Below are positions 9,247 to 17,900 of a stretch of DNA of 64,000 nt, piece after piece. Made by a program: the position numbers and the translations under genes. Source of the DNA: Azospirillum brasilense (GTDB taxonomy: Bacteria > Pseudomonadota > Alphaproteobacteria > Azospirillales > Azospirillaceae); the NCBI RefSeq assembly GCF_005222205.1, contig NZ_CP032345.1, forward strand, positions 189,001-253,000, given 5' to 3'. Numbering within the stretch: the first letter of the stretch is position 1; each line of letters starts with the position of its first letter. Below the pieces are notes generated by a model. The model searched no databases. It had not been told where the DNA came from and worked only from the letters and a program-made list of their open reading frames with translations.

Positions 9247-10629
9247 TCAGCGGTACGCCACCAGCGTACCGTTCTCGCCCAGGACATATAGGGTGTTGTT
9301 CGCCACGACCGGAGGCAAATAGGTGGAGGCCGGCAGCGAATAGCGGGTCAGCACCTGCCCGTCGGCGGGCGACAGGGCGAGCATCTGCCCGTTCGACCCG
9401 GTGACGTAGAGCTTGCCGCCCGCCAGGACAGGACCGGACCAGGTGATCGGCCCCTTCTTGTCCTCCGGATCGGTGAACTGGGCGAGTTGCGCGACCCAGC
9501 GGGCATGGCCGGCCTGACGGGTCAGGGCAACCAGCTCCGAATCGTTGGTGACGACGAACAGATAGTCGCCGGCGAGCCAGGGGGTCTGGGTGCCGCCGAT
9601 CTCGGCTTCCCACAGGCGGATGCCGATGCGCTCGTCGATGGCGATCATGCGGCCGGAGTGGCCGATCCCGTAGACGACGCCGCGGTCCATCACCGGCAGG
9701 CCGCGGATGTCGGCGAGGCTGCTCAGGGCGCCGCTGCGACGGATGGCCGCCAGGCTCTCCTGCCACGCCACACGCCCGTTCTCCGGGCGCAAGCCGTACA
9801 GCTCGCCGGAGGAGTAAGGGGCGACGATCAGGGTCGGCGAGGCGGCCGGGCTGACGGCGCCCAGCAGGCCCGCCGTCTCCAGGATGCCCTGGTGCGACCA
9901 TTGGACGGCACCGTCGGAAGCCGACAGGGCGGTGAGCTGGTTGTCCAGCGTCAGGACGAGGACACGCCCGCCCTCGACGGTCGGGGCGCCGCGCACCGGA
10001 CCCGGAACCCGCTTGCGCCAGACGATCGAGCCGTTGGCGGGATCGAGCGCCACCACCTCGCCGAAACCGGTGGCCGCGAAGACGCGCCCGTCGGCGAAGG
10101 CGACGCCGCCGCCGCTGGCACCACCGCGCTCCTTCTCCGGCTTGGTGTCGACGCGCCAGAGCTGGCGCCCGGTGCGCTCGTCCAGGGCGGCGACGTGCGA
10201 GTCGGCGTCCATGGCGAAGATGCGGCCGTCGGCGATGACCGGCGTGGCCAGCAGCGAGCGGGAGCTGCTGGCCCCCGTGCCGACGTCGCCGCGCCACGCC
10301 TCGGCCGGCGTGGCCGACAAGGCGAGGTTGCCGCCGCTGTGCTCCGGCGTGCCGCCGGGCTGCGCCCAGGTCGGGTTGGCCACGGCGGGCGGCAGGGCGA
10401 CCGGCGTGCCGACCAGCCGCTGGTCGACCTCGACCTTGCGCTCGCGGGTCAGGACGGACACCCGCTCGCCCGGCAGGGGCGGATCGGGGGTCTTGCCGAA
10501 CCACCCGCTGACGGTGTCGCAGCCGCTGAGCAGCACGGCCAGCAGCGGGGCGGAGAGCAGAGCGGTGCGCAGGGAGCGGCGCTTCGCGGTGGGGTGCGCG
10601 GTCGGGGCGGCCATAGGAATGCGGGTCAT
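9247..10629 (-). CDS. bamB: Outer-membrane assembly lipoprotein, BamB-like (PQQ repeats)
   Basis: This 460-residue lipoprotein has an N-terminal signal with lipobox LLSGC (cysteine about residue 37) and then a series of PQQ-like beta-propeller blades, for example LYGLRPENGRVAWQ and MIAIDERIGIRLWE. The family member BamB is a lipoprotein of the beta-barrel assembly machine on the periplasmic side of the outer membrane. The gene order TPR protein, bamB, der matches the yfgM-bamB-der arrangement of other Proteobacteria, which supports the call. Its ATG overlaps the upstream stop by one base (TGATG). Confidence 0.9.
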   Translation of the reverse strand: MTRIPMAAPTAHPTAKRRSLRTALLSAPLLAVLLSGCDTVSGWFGKTPDPPLPGERVSVLTRERKVEVDQRLVGTPVALPPAVANPTWAQPGGTPEHSGGNLALSATPAEAWRGDVGTGASSSRSLLATPVIADGRIFAMDADSHVAALDERTGRQLWRVDTKPEKERGGASGGGVAFADGRVFAATGFGEVVALDPANGSIVWRKRVPGPVRGAPTVEGGRVLVLTLDNQLTALSASDGAVQWSHQGILETAGLLGAVSPAASPTLIVAPYSSGELYGLRPENGRVAWQESLAAIRRSGALSSLADIRGLPVMDRGVVYGIGHSGRMIAIDERIGIRLWEAEIGGTQTPWLAGDYLFVVTNDSELVALTRQAGHARWVAQLAQFTDPEDKKGPITWSGPVLAGGKLYVTGSNGQMLALSPADGQVLTRYSLPASTYLPPVVANNTLYVLGENGTLVAYR

Positions 10630-11273
10630 CAGCTCTTGCCGTAGAGGGTGGCGAGATCGGCGGCGCGCGACCGGACGCCGGCCGGAGCCTGCGAGTCGTC
10701 GGCCAATTGCTGGAACAGGGTGCGCGCCCGCTCCTTGTCCCCGGCGCGGGCGGCCAGAACGGCGCTCATCTCGCGGGCGGAGAAGCGCCAGGGGTTGGCG
10801 TCTGCGGTCAGCGGCTGGAGCCGCGCCTGGAGCTGGGCCGAATCGCCGGAATCGAGCTGGTGCATCACCGACAGCAGGGCCGCCAGCTCGCGGTAGACCG
10901 CGGCGGCGCCGGCGGTGCCGGACAGCTTGTCGTAGACGGCCACGGCTTCCGCGGTCTTGCCCTCGCGGGCCAGCAGGGCGGCGGCGTTCAGCTGGGCCAG
11001 CGCGGCCATGCCGGGATCGGCCTTGCCGGCGAAGGCGGCCAGCGCCTCGACGCCCTTGTCCGGCCCCTGCCCGGCCTGGGACAGCGCCGCGGCCAGGGCC
11101 GTCGTCTCGCTCTCCTTCTGCGACTGCTGCCAGTTGCGCCAGGCGACCGTGCCGCCCGTCGCGGCGACGACCGCCAGCGCGGCCGCCAGCATGATGCCGC
11201 CGTAGCGCTTGAAGACGCGCTCCATGCGGTCGCGGCGCAGATCCTCGTCGACTTCGCGGAAAATATCGCTCAT
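10629..11273 (-). CDS. YfgM-like membrane-anchored TPR protein
   Basis: This 214-residue protein has a short cytoplasmic N-terminus (FREVDEDLRRDRMERVFKRY), one membrane segment at about residues 27-45, and a periplasmic part with helical TPR-like repeats rich in Ala and Leu. The family (TPR_21, YfgM) associates with the Sec translocon and periplasmic chaperones in E. coli. It is translationally coupled to bamB. The role is taken from the family and the conserved context. Confidence 0.85.
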   Translation of the reverse strand: MSDIFREVDEDLRRDRMERVFKRYGGIMLAAALAVVAATGGTVAWRNWQQSQKESETTALAAALSQAGQGPDKGVEALAAFAGKADPGMAALAQLNAAALLAREGKTAEAVAVYDKLSGTAGAAAVYRELAALLSVMHQLDSGDSAQLQARLQPLTADANPWRFSAREMSAVLAARAGDKERARTLFQQLADDSQAPAGVRSRAADLATLYGKS

Positions 11274-11444
11274 GGCTCTACAGCGGCATCCTACGGCACG
11301 AAAACCGTTACAGCGGGGATTGCGCCCGCGCGCGGCTGCGGCGGGCGGTTCTGATGGTTCAAAGGGCCGGATAGCATTGGGCGCCGCACGCGGTCAAGGC
11401 GCAACGGCGCCCGTTACGGCATTAAGGCCACGCTTCGGGCGGAA

Positions 11445-11999
11445 TCAAGCGGGATTCCGCCATTTGATGGAGCAGCCCATGCTGGGGATCTGATCCGTCG
11501 GCCCCTGCCCCGTCTGGGCAATGCGCACCATCGCGTGGAACAGCTCGCGCGGGGCGTCGGGGATCGGCTCGCGCTTGGAGGCGTCCAGCCGCCCGCGGTA
11601 CTGCAGGCAGAGGTCGGCGTTGAAGCCGAAGAAGTCGGGCGTGCAGACCGCGCCATAGGCCCGCGCCACCTCCTGCGTTTCGTCGAGCAGATAGGGGAAG
11701 GTGAAGCCGTGTTCCGCCGCGAAGCGCTTCATATTCTCGAAGCCGTCGTCGGGATAGGCGTCGGTGTCGTTCGACATGATGGCGACGGCGCCGATGCCGT
11801 GGGCCCGCAGCGCATCGACCTCCTCGACGATCCGGCCGATCACCGCCTTCACATAGGGGCAATGGTTGCAGATGAACATGACCAGCGTGCCGCTCGGTCC
11901 CTGGACGTCGGCCAGGCTGTAGGTCTTTCCATCGGTTCCCTTCAGGCTGAAATCCTCCGCCTTCCGGCCGAAGTCGCACACCGGGGTTTCCGCCGCCAT
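11445..11999 (-). CDS. Thioredoxin-fold (redoxin/AhpC-TSA type) protein
   Basis: This 184-residue thioredoxin-fold protein contains DFGRKAEDFSLKGTDGKTYS followed by the active-site strand VMFICNHCPYVKAV. The CNHC pair sits where thioredoxin-like proteins carry CxxC. It resembles the family of cytosolic thioredoxin-like proteins with a CxHCP motif. The start is ATG 11999, because GGAGG lies 10 bases upstream; the longer in-frame version from 12110 has an unlikely Pro/Arg-rich N-terminus. It is probably monocistronic. The redox partner is unknown. Confidence 0.85.
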   Translation of the reverse strand: MAAETPVCDFGRKAEDFSLKGTDGKTYSLADVQGPSGTLVMFICNHCPYVKAVIGRIVEEVDALRAHGIGAVAIMSNDTDAYPDDGFENMKRFAAEHGFTFPYLLDETQEVARAYGAVCTPDFFGFNADLCLQYRGRLDASKREPIPDAPRELFHAMVRIAQTGQGPTDQIPSMGCSIKWRNPA

Positions 12000-12194
12000 C
12001 GCTGTCTGTCCTCCGTTTGGGCCCATGGGCGCGCCGCCGGCGCGGCGCGGGTTGGGGCGTGAGTATATGAGGTGAGGCGAAAGCCGGAATCGAAAAGGCC
12101 GCGGCGGCACCTTGTTCGTGCCTGCCCGCGGCCCTGCCGGTCTCCAACCCGTTTTCTTGTGTCCTGCCCTGCCCCGTAACCTTCGGACAGACCC

Positions 12195-12842
12195 TTACGA
12201 GGCCATGGCGGCGGCAGCGATCACCGCCTGGGTGCGGTTCTTGACGCCGAGCGACTTGAAGATCGCTGTGACGTGGATCTTCACCGTGCCCTCGGACAGT
12301 CCGAGTTCGTAGGCGATCTGCTTGTTCGACTTGCCGGCCCGCAGGCAGTCCAGGACTTCCCGCTGGCGCTGGGTCAGGCCGTAGGCGCTGCGGTCCGCAC
12401 CATCCAGGCGGCCACGGCGCGGCGCGGCGTCGGAGGCCGCGGTCGCGGCGGTGAGCGCTCCGGGTGGCACGTAGATGCCGCCGGAGAAGACGAGGTTCAG
12501 CGCGCCCATCATCACCTTGACGCTGCTGGACTTCGGAATGTAGCCGGTGGCCCCGTGGTCGAGCGCGCCGCGGATGTCGCTCAGCGCCTCGGAGGCGGAG
12601 ATCACCACCACCGGCACGCCCGGCTGGAGGCTCTGCACCTCGCGCAGGCCGTCGAAGCCCGGCCAGTTCGGCATGTGCAGGTCCATCAGCACCACGTCGA
12701 ACCCGCCGCCGATGCGGCATTGCTGAACAACCTCGTCGAAGGTGCCCGCCTCGACGAAGATCGCGTCGCCGTGAAGCTGCTCCAGAAGACGGCGCAGGCC
12801 TTCACGAAAAAGGAGATGGTCGTCACCGATCAGAATTTTCAT
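12195..12842 (-). CDS. NarL/FixJ-type response regulator
   Basis: This 215-residue protein has a complete receiver domain (acidic pair Asp7-Asp8, phosphoacceptor Asp54 in LMDLHMP, Lys104 in IPKS) and a C-terminal LuxR-type HTH (LTQRQREVLDCLRAGKSN, then LGLSEGTVKIHV). It should be phosphorylated by a kinase that is not encoded next to it. It is divergent from a second LuxR-type gene across a long AT-richer gap, and a third lies further right. The target genes are unknown. Confidence 0.93.
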   Translation of the reverse strand: MKILIGDDHLLFREGLRRLLEQLHGDAIFVEAGTFDEVVQQCRIGGGFDVVLMDLHMPNWPGFDGLREVQSLQPGVPVVVISASEALSDIRGALDHGATGYIPKSSSVKVMMGALNLVFSGGIYVPPGALTAATAASDAAPRRGRLDGADRSAYGLTQRQREVLDCLRAGKSNKQIAYELGLSEGTVKIHVTAIFKSLGVKNRTQAVIAAAAMAS

Positions 12843-13620
12843 GGCCCCGTCCGCCTTCGTTTTACCCGTTGCTTCGGATCAGCCCTCCCCGGACCAACCG
12901 GGCCACCCTTTTGGCGATCCACCAACCCTTTCGCCCCGTGGCTTGAAGAACTGCTACCACATTCGGAAGAGGGGAAATATCCGGACAAGGGCCATAGGTC
13001 ATTTGCGGCGCGGACAGACCCGCCTCTACAGCGAAGGCCGACTGAACAAAACAAGAACTATGAGGATCCGCCTATGCCTCGGCACGAAAGAAAGTGGGGC
13101 CGGGATTTTTTCCCTGTTTGGTTGTTCTGAATGACGGTGGCGGTGCTGCCCGCACAAGAACATCCAATGCGCGCAAAGGATTAGCGCTGATGCCCGAAAA
13201 GCGTGAAAACCTACCCAATTGGTGTGCTGCCCTTCACCAACGGCAGGATCTTTTCCTGCACGAATGCCCCGCTTTGCGGCACACGCCTGTCATGGCCTTT
13301 CAGTGCAGCTCGTCACGAAAGAGTTATCGCTTAGAGTGATCCGGTCGCCATTCAGATGCGCTTGACGATCTTGAGTGATCATCTATCGTTTGATTTACGT
13401 GTTACACGTCTAATTTATAAACTGTTTATCACAGTGTCAAGTTTTTTTCCAGGTTTGATGGATATATGCCAGAAATTCGATGCAGTCTTTATACGAAAAC
13501 ACTTAAGCGAAGTCACAGAGCGCCGACGGATAGAGAGCACGAGACAAGCCTAAAAACACAGGCGGCGATAACGCCCGACAAGGGCCTGCCGTGGATGCCT
13601 CCTCCAAACAGAGCTGACCC
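12843..13620. other. Long intergenic region between two divergent regulators
   Basis: About 780 bp separate two divergent LuxR-type genes. The right half (about 13330-13520) is clearly AT-richer than the host. I see no ORF with host-like codon use. It holds a direct repeat (CTTAGAGTGATC at 13330 and CTTGAGTGATC at 13370), a 13-bp palindrome at 13397 and AT-rich promoter-like stretches such as TATAAA at 13416. A regulatory RNA is possible but not shown. Confidence 0.5.
13397..13409. promoter_or_regulatory. Perfect 13-bp palindrome, candidate operator
   Basis: ACGTGT-T-ACACGT is a perfect inverted repeat. It lies between a TTGATT hexamer (13390) and TATAAA (13416), which would place it in the spacer of a rightward promoter for the regulator gene at 13621. 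The promoter spacing of 20 bp is long, so this is tentative. Confidence 0.35.
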
Positions 13621-14364
13621 ATGCACATGAACCATGAGTACGCCCAAGAGAAAGCATCGCACTCGACCCGCAACGCGGTGACCCCCATGCACGTCTGCCT
13701 GATTCTCGACAACAATTCCCTGACCGACACCGTGGTGCAGGCGCTCGACCGGGCCGGTCGCCATCGTGTGACCGTCTTCCACGACATATCGGAACTGACG
13801 CAGAGCACGCTGACGCCCGACGCGATCCTGATCGGCCTTCAGCAGTTCACCGCGCTGCGCGAGAACGAACCGATGGTCTATCTGCGGCTGTCACGCCGGT
13901 CGCGGATCGTCGTGGTGCTGTCGTCGCGGGAATTGCTGGACGCCGCACACATCCTGGCCTTCGCCGATGCGTGGGTGTTCGAGGACATCAACGTGGACCG
14001 CATCAACGAACTGCTGGACCTGGGGCTGGAAGGGCACTGTCTGATGCCCAAGCAGTTCCTGTCGCGGCTGGGCGTCGATGAGATCCGGCTGACCCTGCTG
14101 CCGCGGCTGTCGGAACCGGAGTTCGAAACCCTGCGCCTGCTCGGCCAGGGGCTGAACAACCGGACGATCGCCAACCAGCTCGATCTGTCCGAGGCGGTCA
14201 TCAAGTCGATGGTGCGCAGCGTCCTGTCCAAGCTGCATTTCCGCAACAGAACGGAAGCCGGCGTCTTCGCCGCGCGACAGCAGGGCGCGTTGCAGTCCGC
14301 CCGCGAGGGAATGGTGCCGCCGCACATGCACGCGGCCCCGGCCCACCGGACCGGAACGTCCTGA
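13621..14364 (+). CDS. LuxR-type regulator with degenerate receiver domain
   Basis: This 247-residue protein has a C-terminal LuxR/FixJ HTH (LSEPEFETLRLLGQGLNN, LDLSEAVIKSMVRSVLSKL) and an N-terminal receiver-like fold. The receiver lacks its chemistry: the strand that should end in the phosphoacceptor reads AILIGLQQF, and the conserved lysine position reads VFEDINVD. It therefore should not be phosphorylated in the usual way and may respond to a ligand or to protein partners. The start at 13621 has no good ribosome-binding site; ATG 13627 or 13687 are alternatives. A terminator follows at 14410. Confidence 0.85.
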   Translation: MHMNHEYAQEKASHSTRNAVTPMHVCLILDNNSLTDTVVQALDRAGRHRVTVFHDISELTQSTLTPDAILIGLQQFTALRENEPMVYLRLSRRSRIVVVLSSRELLDAAHILAFADAWVFEDINVDRINELLDLGLEGHCLMPKQFLSRLGVDEIRLTLLPRLSEPEFETLRLLGQGLNNRTIANQLDLSEAVIKSMVRSVLSKLHFRNRTEAGVFAARQQGALQSAREGMVPPHMHAAPAHRTGTS

Positions 14365-14409
14365 CGTTTCGTCGGACGCCCCTTCACCCCTGATCAACCA
14401 ACCGAAAGA

Positions 14410-14436
14410 ATCCCGGCCACCGTGCCGGGATATTTT
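14410..14436 (+). terminator. Intrinsic terminator
   Basis: An 8-bp stem (ATCCCGGC at 14410, GCCGGGAT at 14424) is followed by ATTTTCGTTT. It ends the rightward LuxR-type gene. Confidence 0.75.
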
Positions 14437-14492
14437 CGTTTGTGCACCGTTTTCCCGTCGGCCGCCCCATGCGAAAAGGCCGGATGCGAAAA

Positions 14493-14542
14493 CGCCGGAC
14501 CGGCCGGCCACACCGAAAGGGTGATGGCCGGCCGGTCCGGCG
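14493..14542 (-). terminator. Very strong hairpin, likely terminator of the leftward regulator
   Basis: An 18-bp perfect stem (CGCCGGACCGGCCGGCCA at 14493-14510, its complement at 14525-14542) encloses a loop that can itself pair (CACC with GGTG). On the minus strand it is followed by GTTTTCG. It lies 32 bp past the stop of the regulator at 14575. Confidence 0.7.
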
Positions 14543-14574
14543 CTTGTGCCGGTGGAGCGATCGCGGGAGAGCGG

Positions 14575-15267
14575 TTACTGGTGGGCCGCCGCCGCGGTCA
14601 CCGCCCCGGCCCCGGCCAACTCCCCGCCGATGCCGTTGTTCAGCGCCCAGATGGCCGCCTGGGTGCGGTTGGAGGCGTTGATCTTGCGCAGAAGGCTCTT
14701 CAGGTGAACCTTGACCGTCGCCTCGGTGATGTTCAGGTGGTTGGCGATCATCTTGTTGCTGTCGCCGTTCAGCAGGCAGCGCAGGATCTGCACCTCCCGC
14801 TGCGACAGGCCCTTGCGCGACACCGGCATGTCGGTGCCGTTCCCGTTCACCCGGCCGGAGATCAGCAGAGCGGCGAGATGGGTCGGGAACACCTTCTCGC
14901 CCATCATCACCAGACGCAGCGACTGGGCCAGCGCGTCGGACGACAGGTCCTTCATCAGGTAGCCATCCGCCCCGGCCTCCAGCGCGTTGGCAAGGCGGCG
15001 GGTGCACAGGTCGCTGGTCAGGATGACCATGCGCGCCTCGGGAAGCTGGGCGCGCAGGCGCCGCATGCCGTCGGCCTCCTCCTCGCCCCCGTTCACCAGA
15101 TCGAGCAGGATGAGCTGCGGACGCAAGCCGTTGTCGACGGAGTTCAACGCCTCGCGCAGGTTCCCCGCCTCGGCGGCGATCTGAAAGGGTGACTCGTCGA
15201 GAAGCCTCTTCAGGCCTTCGCGGAACAGCTTATTGGAGTCGATCAGAAAAGCACGCACTGGTTCCAT
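14575..15267 (-). CDS. NarL/FixJ-type response regulator
   Basis: This 230-residue regulator has a receiver domain with phosphoacceptor aspartate in LILLDLVNGGEEEADG and lysine in YLMKDLS, but the acidic pair is reduced to one residue (IDSNK, Asp10). The C-terminal LuxR-type HTH is LSQREVQILRCLLNGDSN plus LNITEATVKVHLKSLL. The receiver carries an unusual acidic insertion after the phosphoacceptor strand. It is one of three such regulators in 3 kb with no kinase next to them. A long AT-rich leader region lies upstream. Confidence 0.92.
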   Translation of the reverse strand: MEPVRAFLIDSNKLFREGLKRLLDESPFQIAAEAGNLREALNSVDNGLRPQLILLDLVNGGEEEADGMRRLRAQLPEARMVILTSDLCTRRLANALEAGADGYLMKDLSSDALAQSLRLVMMGEKVFPTHLAALLISGRVNGNGTDMPVSRKGLSQREVQILRCLLNGDSNKMIANHLNITEATVKVHLKSLLRKINASNRTQAAIWALNNGIGGELAGAGAVTAAAAHQ

Positions 15268-15651
15268 TGGTCAGCTCCCGCGATTTTTGGAAAATTGCTC
15301 TGACTCCCTGGGCAATCTTGTAGGCTACCAATCACCCGAGGTTTCCCCACCCGTGCCCCACCGATGGCATTGACGTGCCGATATTTTGGATGACCTTACC
15401 CCTGTGTCGTGCAACACGGTACCACTCTGTGGGATTAAAAGAAGAACGCATTAGGCATATGCGCAAAGCTACTTTTAATCATGGATTACTGCTTCTCTTT
15501 TAAAGTACTGAGCATCCCCAATCGAATGGATACTTTTCTGTTTTCTTTACCACTTTCTTGCAGGACGCTGCACGGTTTGGATGCGAAGGGATGGCTCCCG
15601 ATTCATGTGGGTTGCCGAATGTTCCCGACCCCAAACGGGGAGGAGGCACTC
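15268..15651. other. AT-rich intergenic region upstream of a LuxR-type regulator
   Basis: About 380 bp without a convincing gene. It contains short dyads such as CGTGCAACACG near 15408 and TTAAAAG/CTTTTAA stretches around 15436-15500. It probably holds the promoter of the leftward regulator and of the small rightward ORFs. Confidence 0.45.
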
Positions 15652-15783
15652 ATGCTGAAGAAGCGCATCCACCCCTTGCCGTCCGCGTCCTATGATCGCG
15701 GCTGCCCCCTCACCGTAGGTCATAACACCATGCGGAGGGCGCGTTCCCGACAGAGACGGTGCACGGTTCAATGTGGACGATGA
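15652..15783 (+). CDS. Candidate small ORF with very strong ribosome-binding site (43 aa)
   Basis: The ATG at 15652 is preceded by GGGGAGGAGGCACTC, a near-ideal Shine-Dalgarno. The 43-residue product starts MLKKRIHPLPSASYDRG, is basic and carries three cysteines, two of them near its C-terminus. It resembles nothing I know. It overlaps the start of the next ORF by 25 bp in another frame, so it might act as a translated leader. Without conservation data it remains a candidate. Confidence 0.35.
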   Translation: MLKKRIHPLPSASYDRGCPLTVGHNTMRRARSRQRRCTVQCGR

Positions 15784-15941
15784 TCGGTGCGGCAGCGGCC
15801 GGCTACCTGCTGCTTCTCGCCCGAAGCGCCTGGAAACAGGGGGAGATGCGCCAATTCCTGCGCAGCCTCGCCATCGTGGCGGCCCTGTGCGCGCTGGTCG
15901 CCGGCGCGGTCCTCGCCGCGGTGCTGCTCGATTCGCGTTGA
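15759..15941 (+). CDS. Small membrane protein (about 60 aa)
   Basis: The product has two hydrophobic segments: one near the N-terminus (MIGAAAAGYLLLLA) and one at the C-terminus (LAIVAALCALVAGAVLAAVL), joined by a basic loop. It has the composition of a real small inner-membrane protein. The start may be GTG 15759 or ATG 15771; neither has a strong ribosome-binding site. A bidirectional terminator follows at 15987. The function is unknown. Confidence 0.55.
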   Translation: MHGSMWTMIGAAAAGYLLLLARSAWKQGEMRQFLRSLAIVAALCALVAGAVLAAVLLDSR

Positions 15942-15986
15942 CCGCCCGGAGACCGGAGACCGGAGACCGTATGCCGGAACGCACGA

Positions 15987-16020
15987 AGGCCCCTCCCCGC
16001 CTGACGGCGGAAAGGGGCCT
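15987..16020. terminator. Bidirectional terminator
   Basis: AGGCCCCT (15987) pairs with AGGGGCCT (16013-16020), and the inner GCC/GGC arms also pair. It lies between the small membrane protein gene and the convergent AAA+ gene. Confidence 0.65.
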
Positions 16021-16050
16021 CCCCAAACCGGTCTGCCCGTGGATGGACGG

Positions 16051-17664
16051 TCAGATCTGGCCGCGCTCGTGGGCCTGCCGCATCAGCACATACTGGCGCA
16101 TCATCTGATTGCGGAAGCGGTAGCGGGTCCAGCCCGGCTCGACGATCGGGGCCAGCACGCCGCCATACTCCTCGCGGCACAGCCGTTCCAGGATGCCGAG
16201 CGCCTCCTTGGTCGGCGGAACGCCGCCCGGTCCGGCCAGTTCCTTGGGATCGAAGGTCCCGTAGGAGTCCGCCGGGCACAGGGCGCAGGCCAGCAGCACA
16301 TCCTCCAGCTCGGCGCGGCGTTCGGCGGCCAGCGCGCGGGCGTAGGAGTCGACGATGCCGCGCTCCGCCTCCTGAAGACAACGGGTGACCGCGTAGGCGA
16401 GGTCGTCCCGCTCCACCACCGTCGAACCGCGGCTGACCGCGCTGCGGGCGGCGTGCAGGCCGAGGAGCTGGGCGTAGTAAGGCAGACCGCGGACGAACTC
16501 GCAGATGCGGTCCACGGCTTCCGGCGCGAAGGCGATCCCGGCGTTCTCGGCCCCGGCGTTGATGAGGCGCCCGATCTCCACATCGGTCATCAGCGGCAGA
16601 TGCACCGGCACCAGCGAGCGCTGGATCGACGGGTGCTTGCCCAGGAGCTGGTCGAGGTTCTCCGCCACGCCGACCACCAGCAGGGTTACCGGGATCGAGC
16701 TGTCGGTCAGGTTCTTGAACAGCTCGGCCAGCTTGTTGCGGAAGTCCTCGTCGGTGACGCGGTCATACTCGTCGAGGATCAACAGCACATGGGTGGCGTG
16801 GATGCCCGACAGGACCTCGTTCAGCTCCGTCACGCTGAACCCGCCTTCGGGCAGAAGCTCGTTGAAGCTGGTGAAGCTGCGGCGCGAGGCGAAGGGGTTG
16901 TCGATCCCCGACCGGTAATAGGTCGAGGGTATCTTCTTCAGGAAGTGGCGGAAGATGTCCTCGAAACTCAGCTCCGCGCTGCAGGTCAGCTTCAGCGAGA
17001 GGTAGCCGGCCTGACCGGCGATCTTCTCGATGGCGTTGGCGACGGAGGTCTTGCCGCGGCCGCGGTCTCCGAACAGGATGACGTGCGCCCGCTCCTCCTC
17101 GATGGCGGAGATGATGCGCTTCAGCGTGTCGGTCCGGCCGATGAACAGCGAGTTGAGCTGCTGCTTGGGCCGCGTCGGCGTGAAGGCCTCGCGCAGCAGG
17201 CCGTTCAGTTCGGGGGTGAGTCCCTTCAGCATGGCCGGCGCGCCGACCGCCCCCGGCCCGCGCAGGCCGCCGTTGACGGTCATGGTGAAGCGTGGAAGGT
17301 CCGTGTCGGCGGGAGCCTGTCCGCGCTGGCCGCCCAGCCCGCCACCGGCGCCGCCGCCAAGCGGGCTGTTCAGCGGATCGTGCCGCAGGCCCGACGGGCC
17401 GCGCATGGTCTCGCCCATCCCGCCGCCGAGCCCACTGCCTTGCCCGCCGCCGAGCCCGGTCCCCGCCGCACCGCCGACCGGTCGCAGATGCGGCGCCGGA
17501 CGGCCCGCGAGGGGGCTCTGGGATTGCATCGGCGGATGACCATGAGCCGCATTGCCCGGGGTGGCGCCCGGTCCGGCCGCTCCACCACCCGTGATGCCGC
17601 CACCCATGGACATCCGGTCATCCGCATCGGCGGTCGCCCGCCGCTTCCGAAAGAAGTTTCGCAT
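16051..17664 (-). CDS. Orc1/Cdc6-like AAA+ ATPase with Gly-rich N-terminus
   Basis: This 537-residue protein has a low-complexity Gly/Pro/Ala N-terminal region (about residues 18-145), then an AAA+ module with Walker A GDRGRGKT at 199-206 and Walker B LLILDEYDRV at 294-303, and a C-terminal helical region. The NLTDSSIPVTLLVVGVAENL sensor strand resembles Orc/Cdc6 and archaeal-type STAND-like ATPases. There is no membrane segment. No partner gene is adjacent. The start at 17664 is open; ATG 17613 or 17607 (MSMGGGITGG) are alternatives. The function is unknown. Confidence 0.8.
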   Translation of the reverse strand: MRNFFRKRRATADADDRMSMGGGITGGGAAGPGATPGNAAHGHPPMQSQSPLAGRPAPHLRPVGGAAGTGLGGGQGSGLGGGMGETMRGPSGLRHDPLNSPLGGGAGGGLGGQRGQAPADTDLPRFTMTVNGGLRGPGAVGAPAMLKGLTPELNGLLREAFTPTRPKQQLNSLFIGRTDTLKRIISAIEEERAHVILFGDRGRGKTSVANAIEKIAGQAGYLSLKLTCSAELSFEDIFRHFLKKIPSTYYRSGIDNPFASRRSFTSFNELLPEGGFSVTELNEVLSGIHATHVLLILDEYDRVTDEDFRNKLAELFKNLTDSSIPVTLLVVGVAENLDQLLGKHPSIQRSLVPVHLPLMTDVEIGRLINAGAENAGIAFAPEAVDRICEFVRGLPYYAQLLGLHAARSAVSRGSTVVERDDLAYAVTRCLQEAERGIVDSYARALAAERRAELEDVLLACALCPADSYGTFDPKELAGPGGVPPTKEALGILERLCREEYGGVLAPIVEPGWTRYRFRNQMMRQYVLMRQAHERGQI

Positions 17665-17900
17665 CCGTCCCGATCCCAGAATTCCGCGTTGTCGTCACCA
17701 GCCGGCCTTGACCGGTGGTCTGATCATCGCGTCGCCCGCCCCGGCTTTGGCTGGCCCCGGCTTGGCTGGAGTCGCCCGGCGGGTGCGGTGGACGCACTCC
17801 GGATGTAAGCGATGCGTCGCCAAGGGCTGCCTGGGATTTCGGATTATTATCCGGAGGAGGCCCAACCCTTATGGCGACTCCTTTCGGGCGGTCCGGCGCC

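Noticed and set aside
15949..15969. GAGACCG repeated three times
   Set aside because: It is very short and between two genes; no function is suggested beyond chance or slippage.
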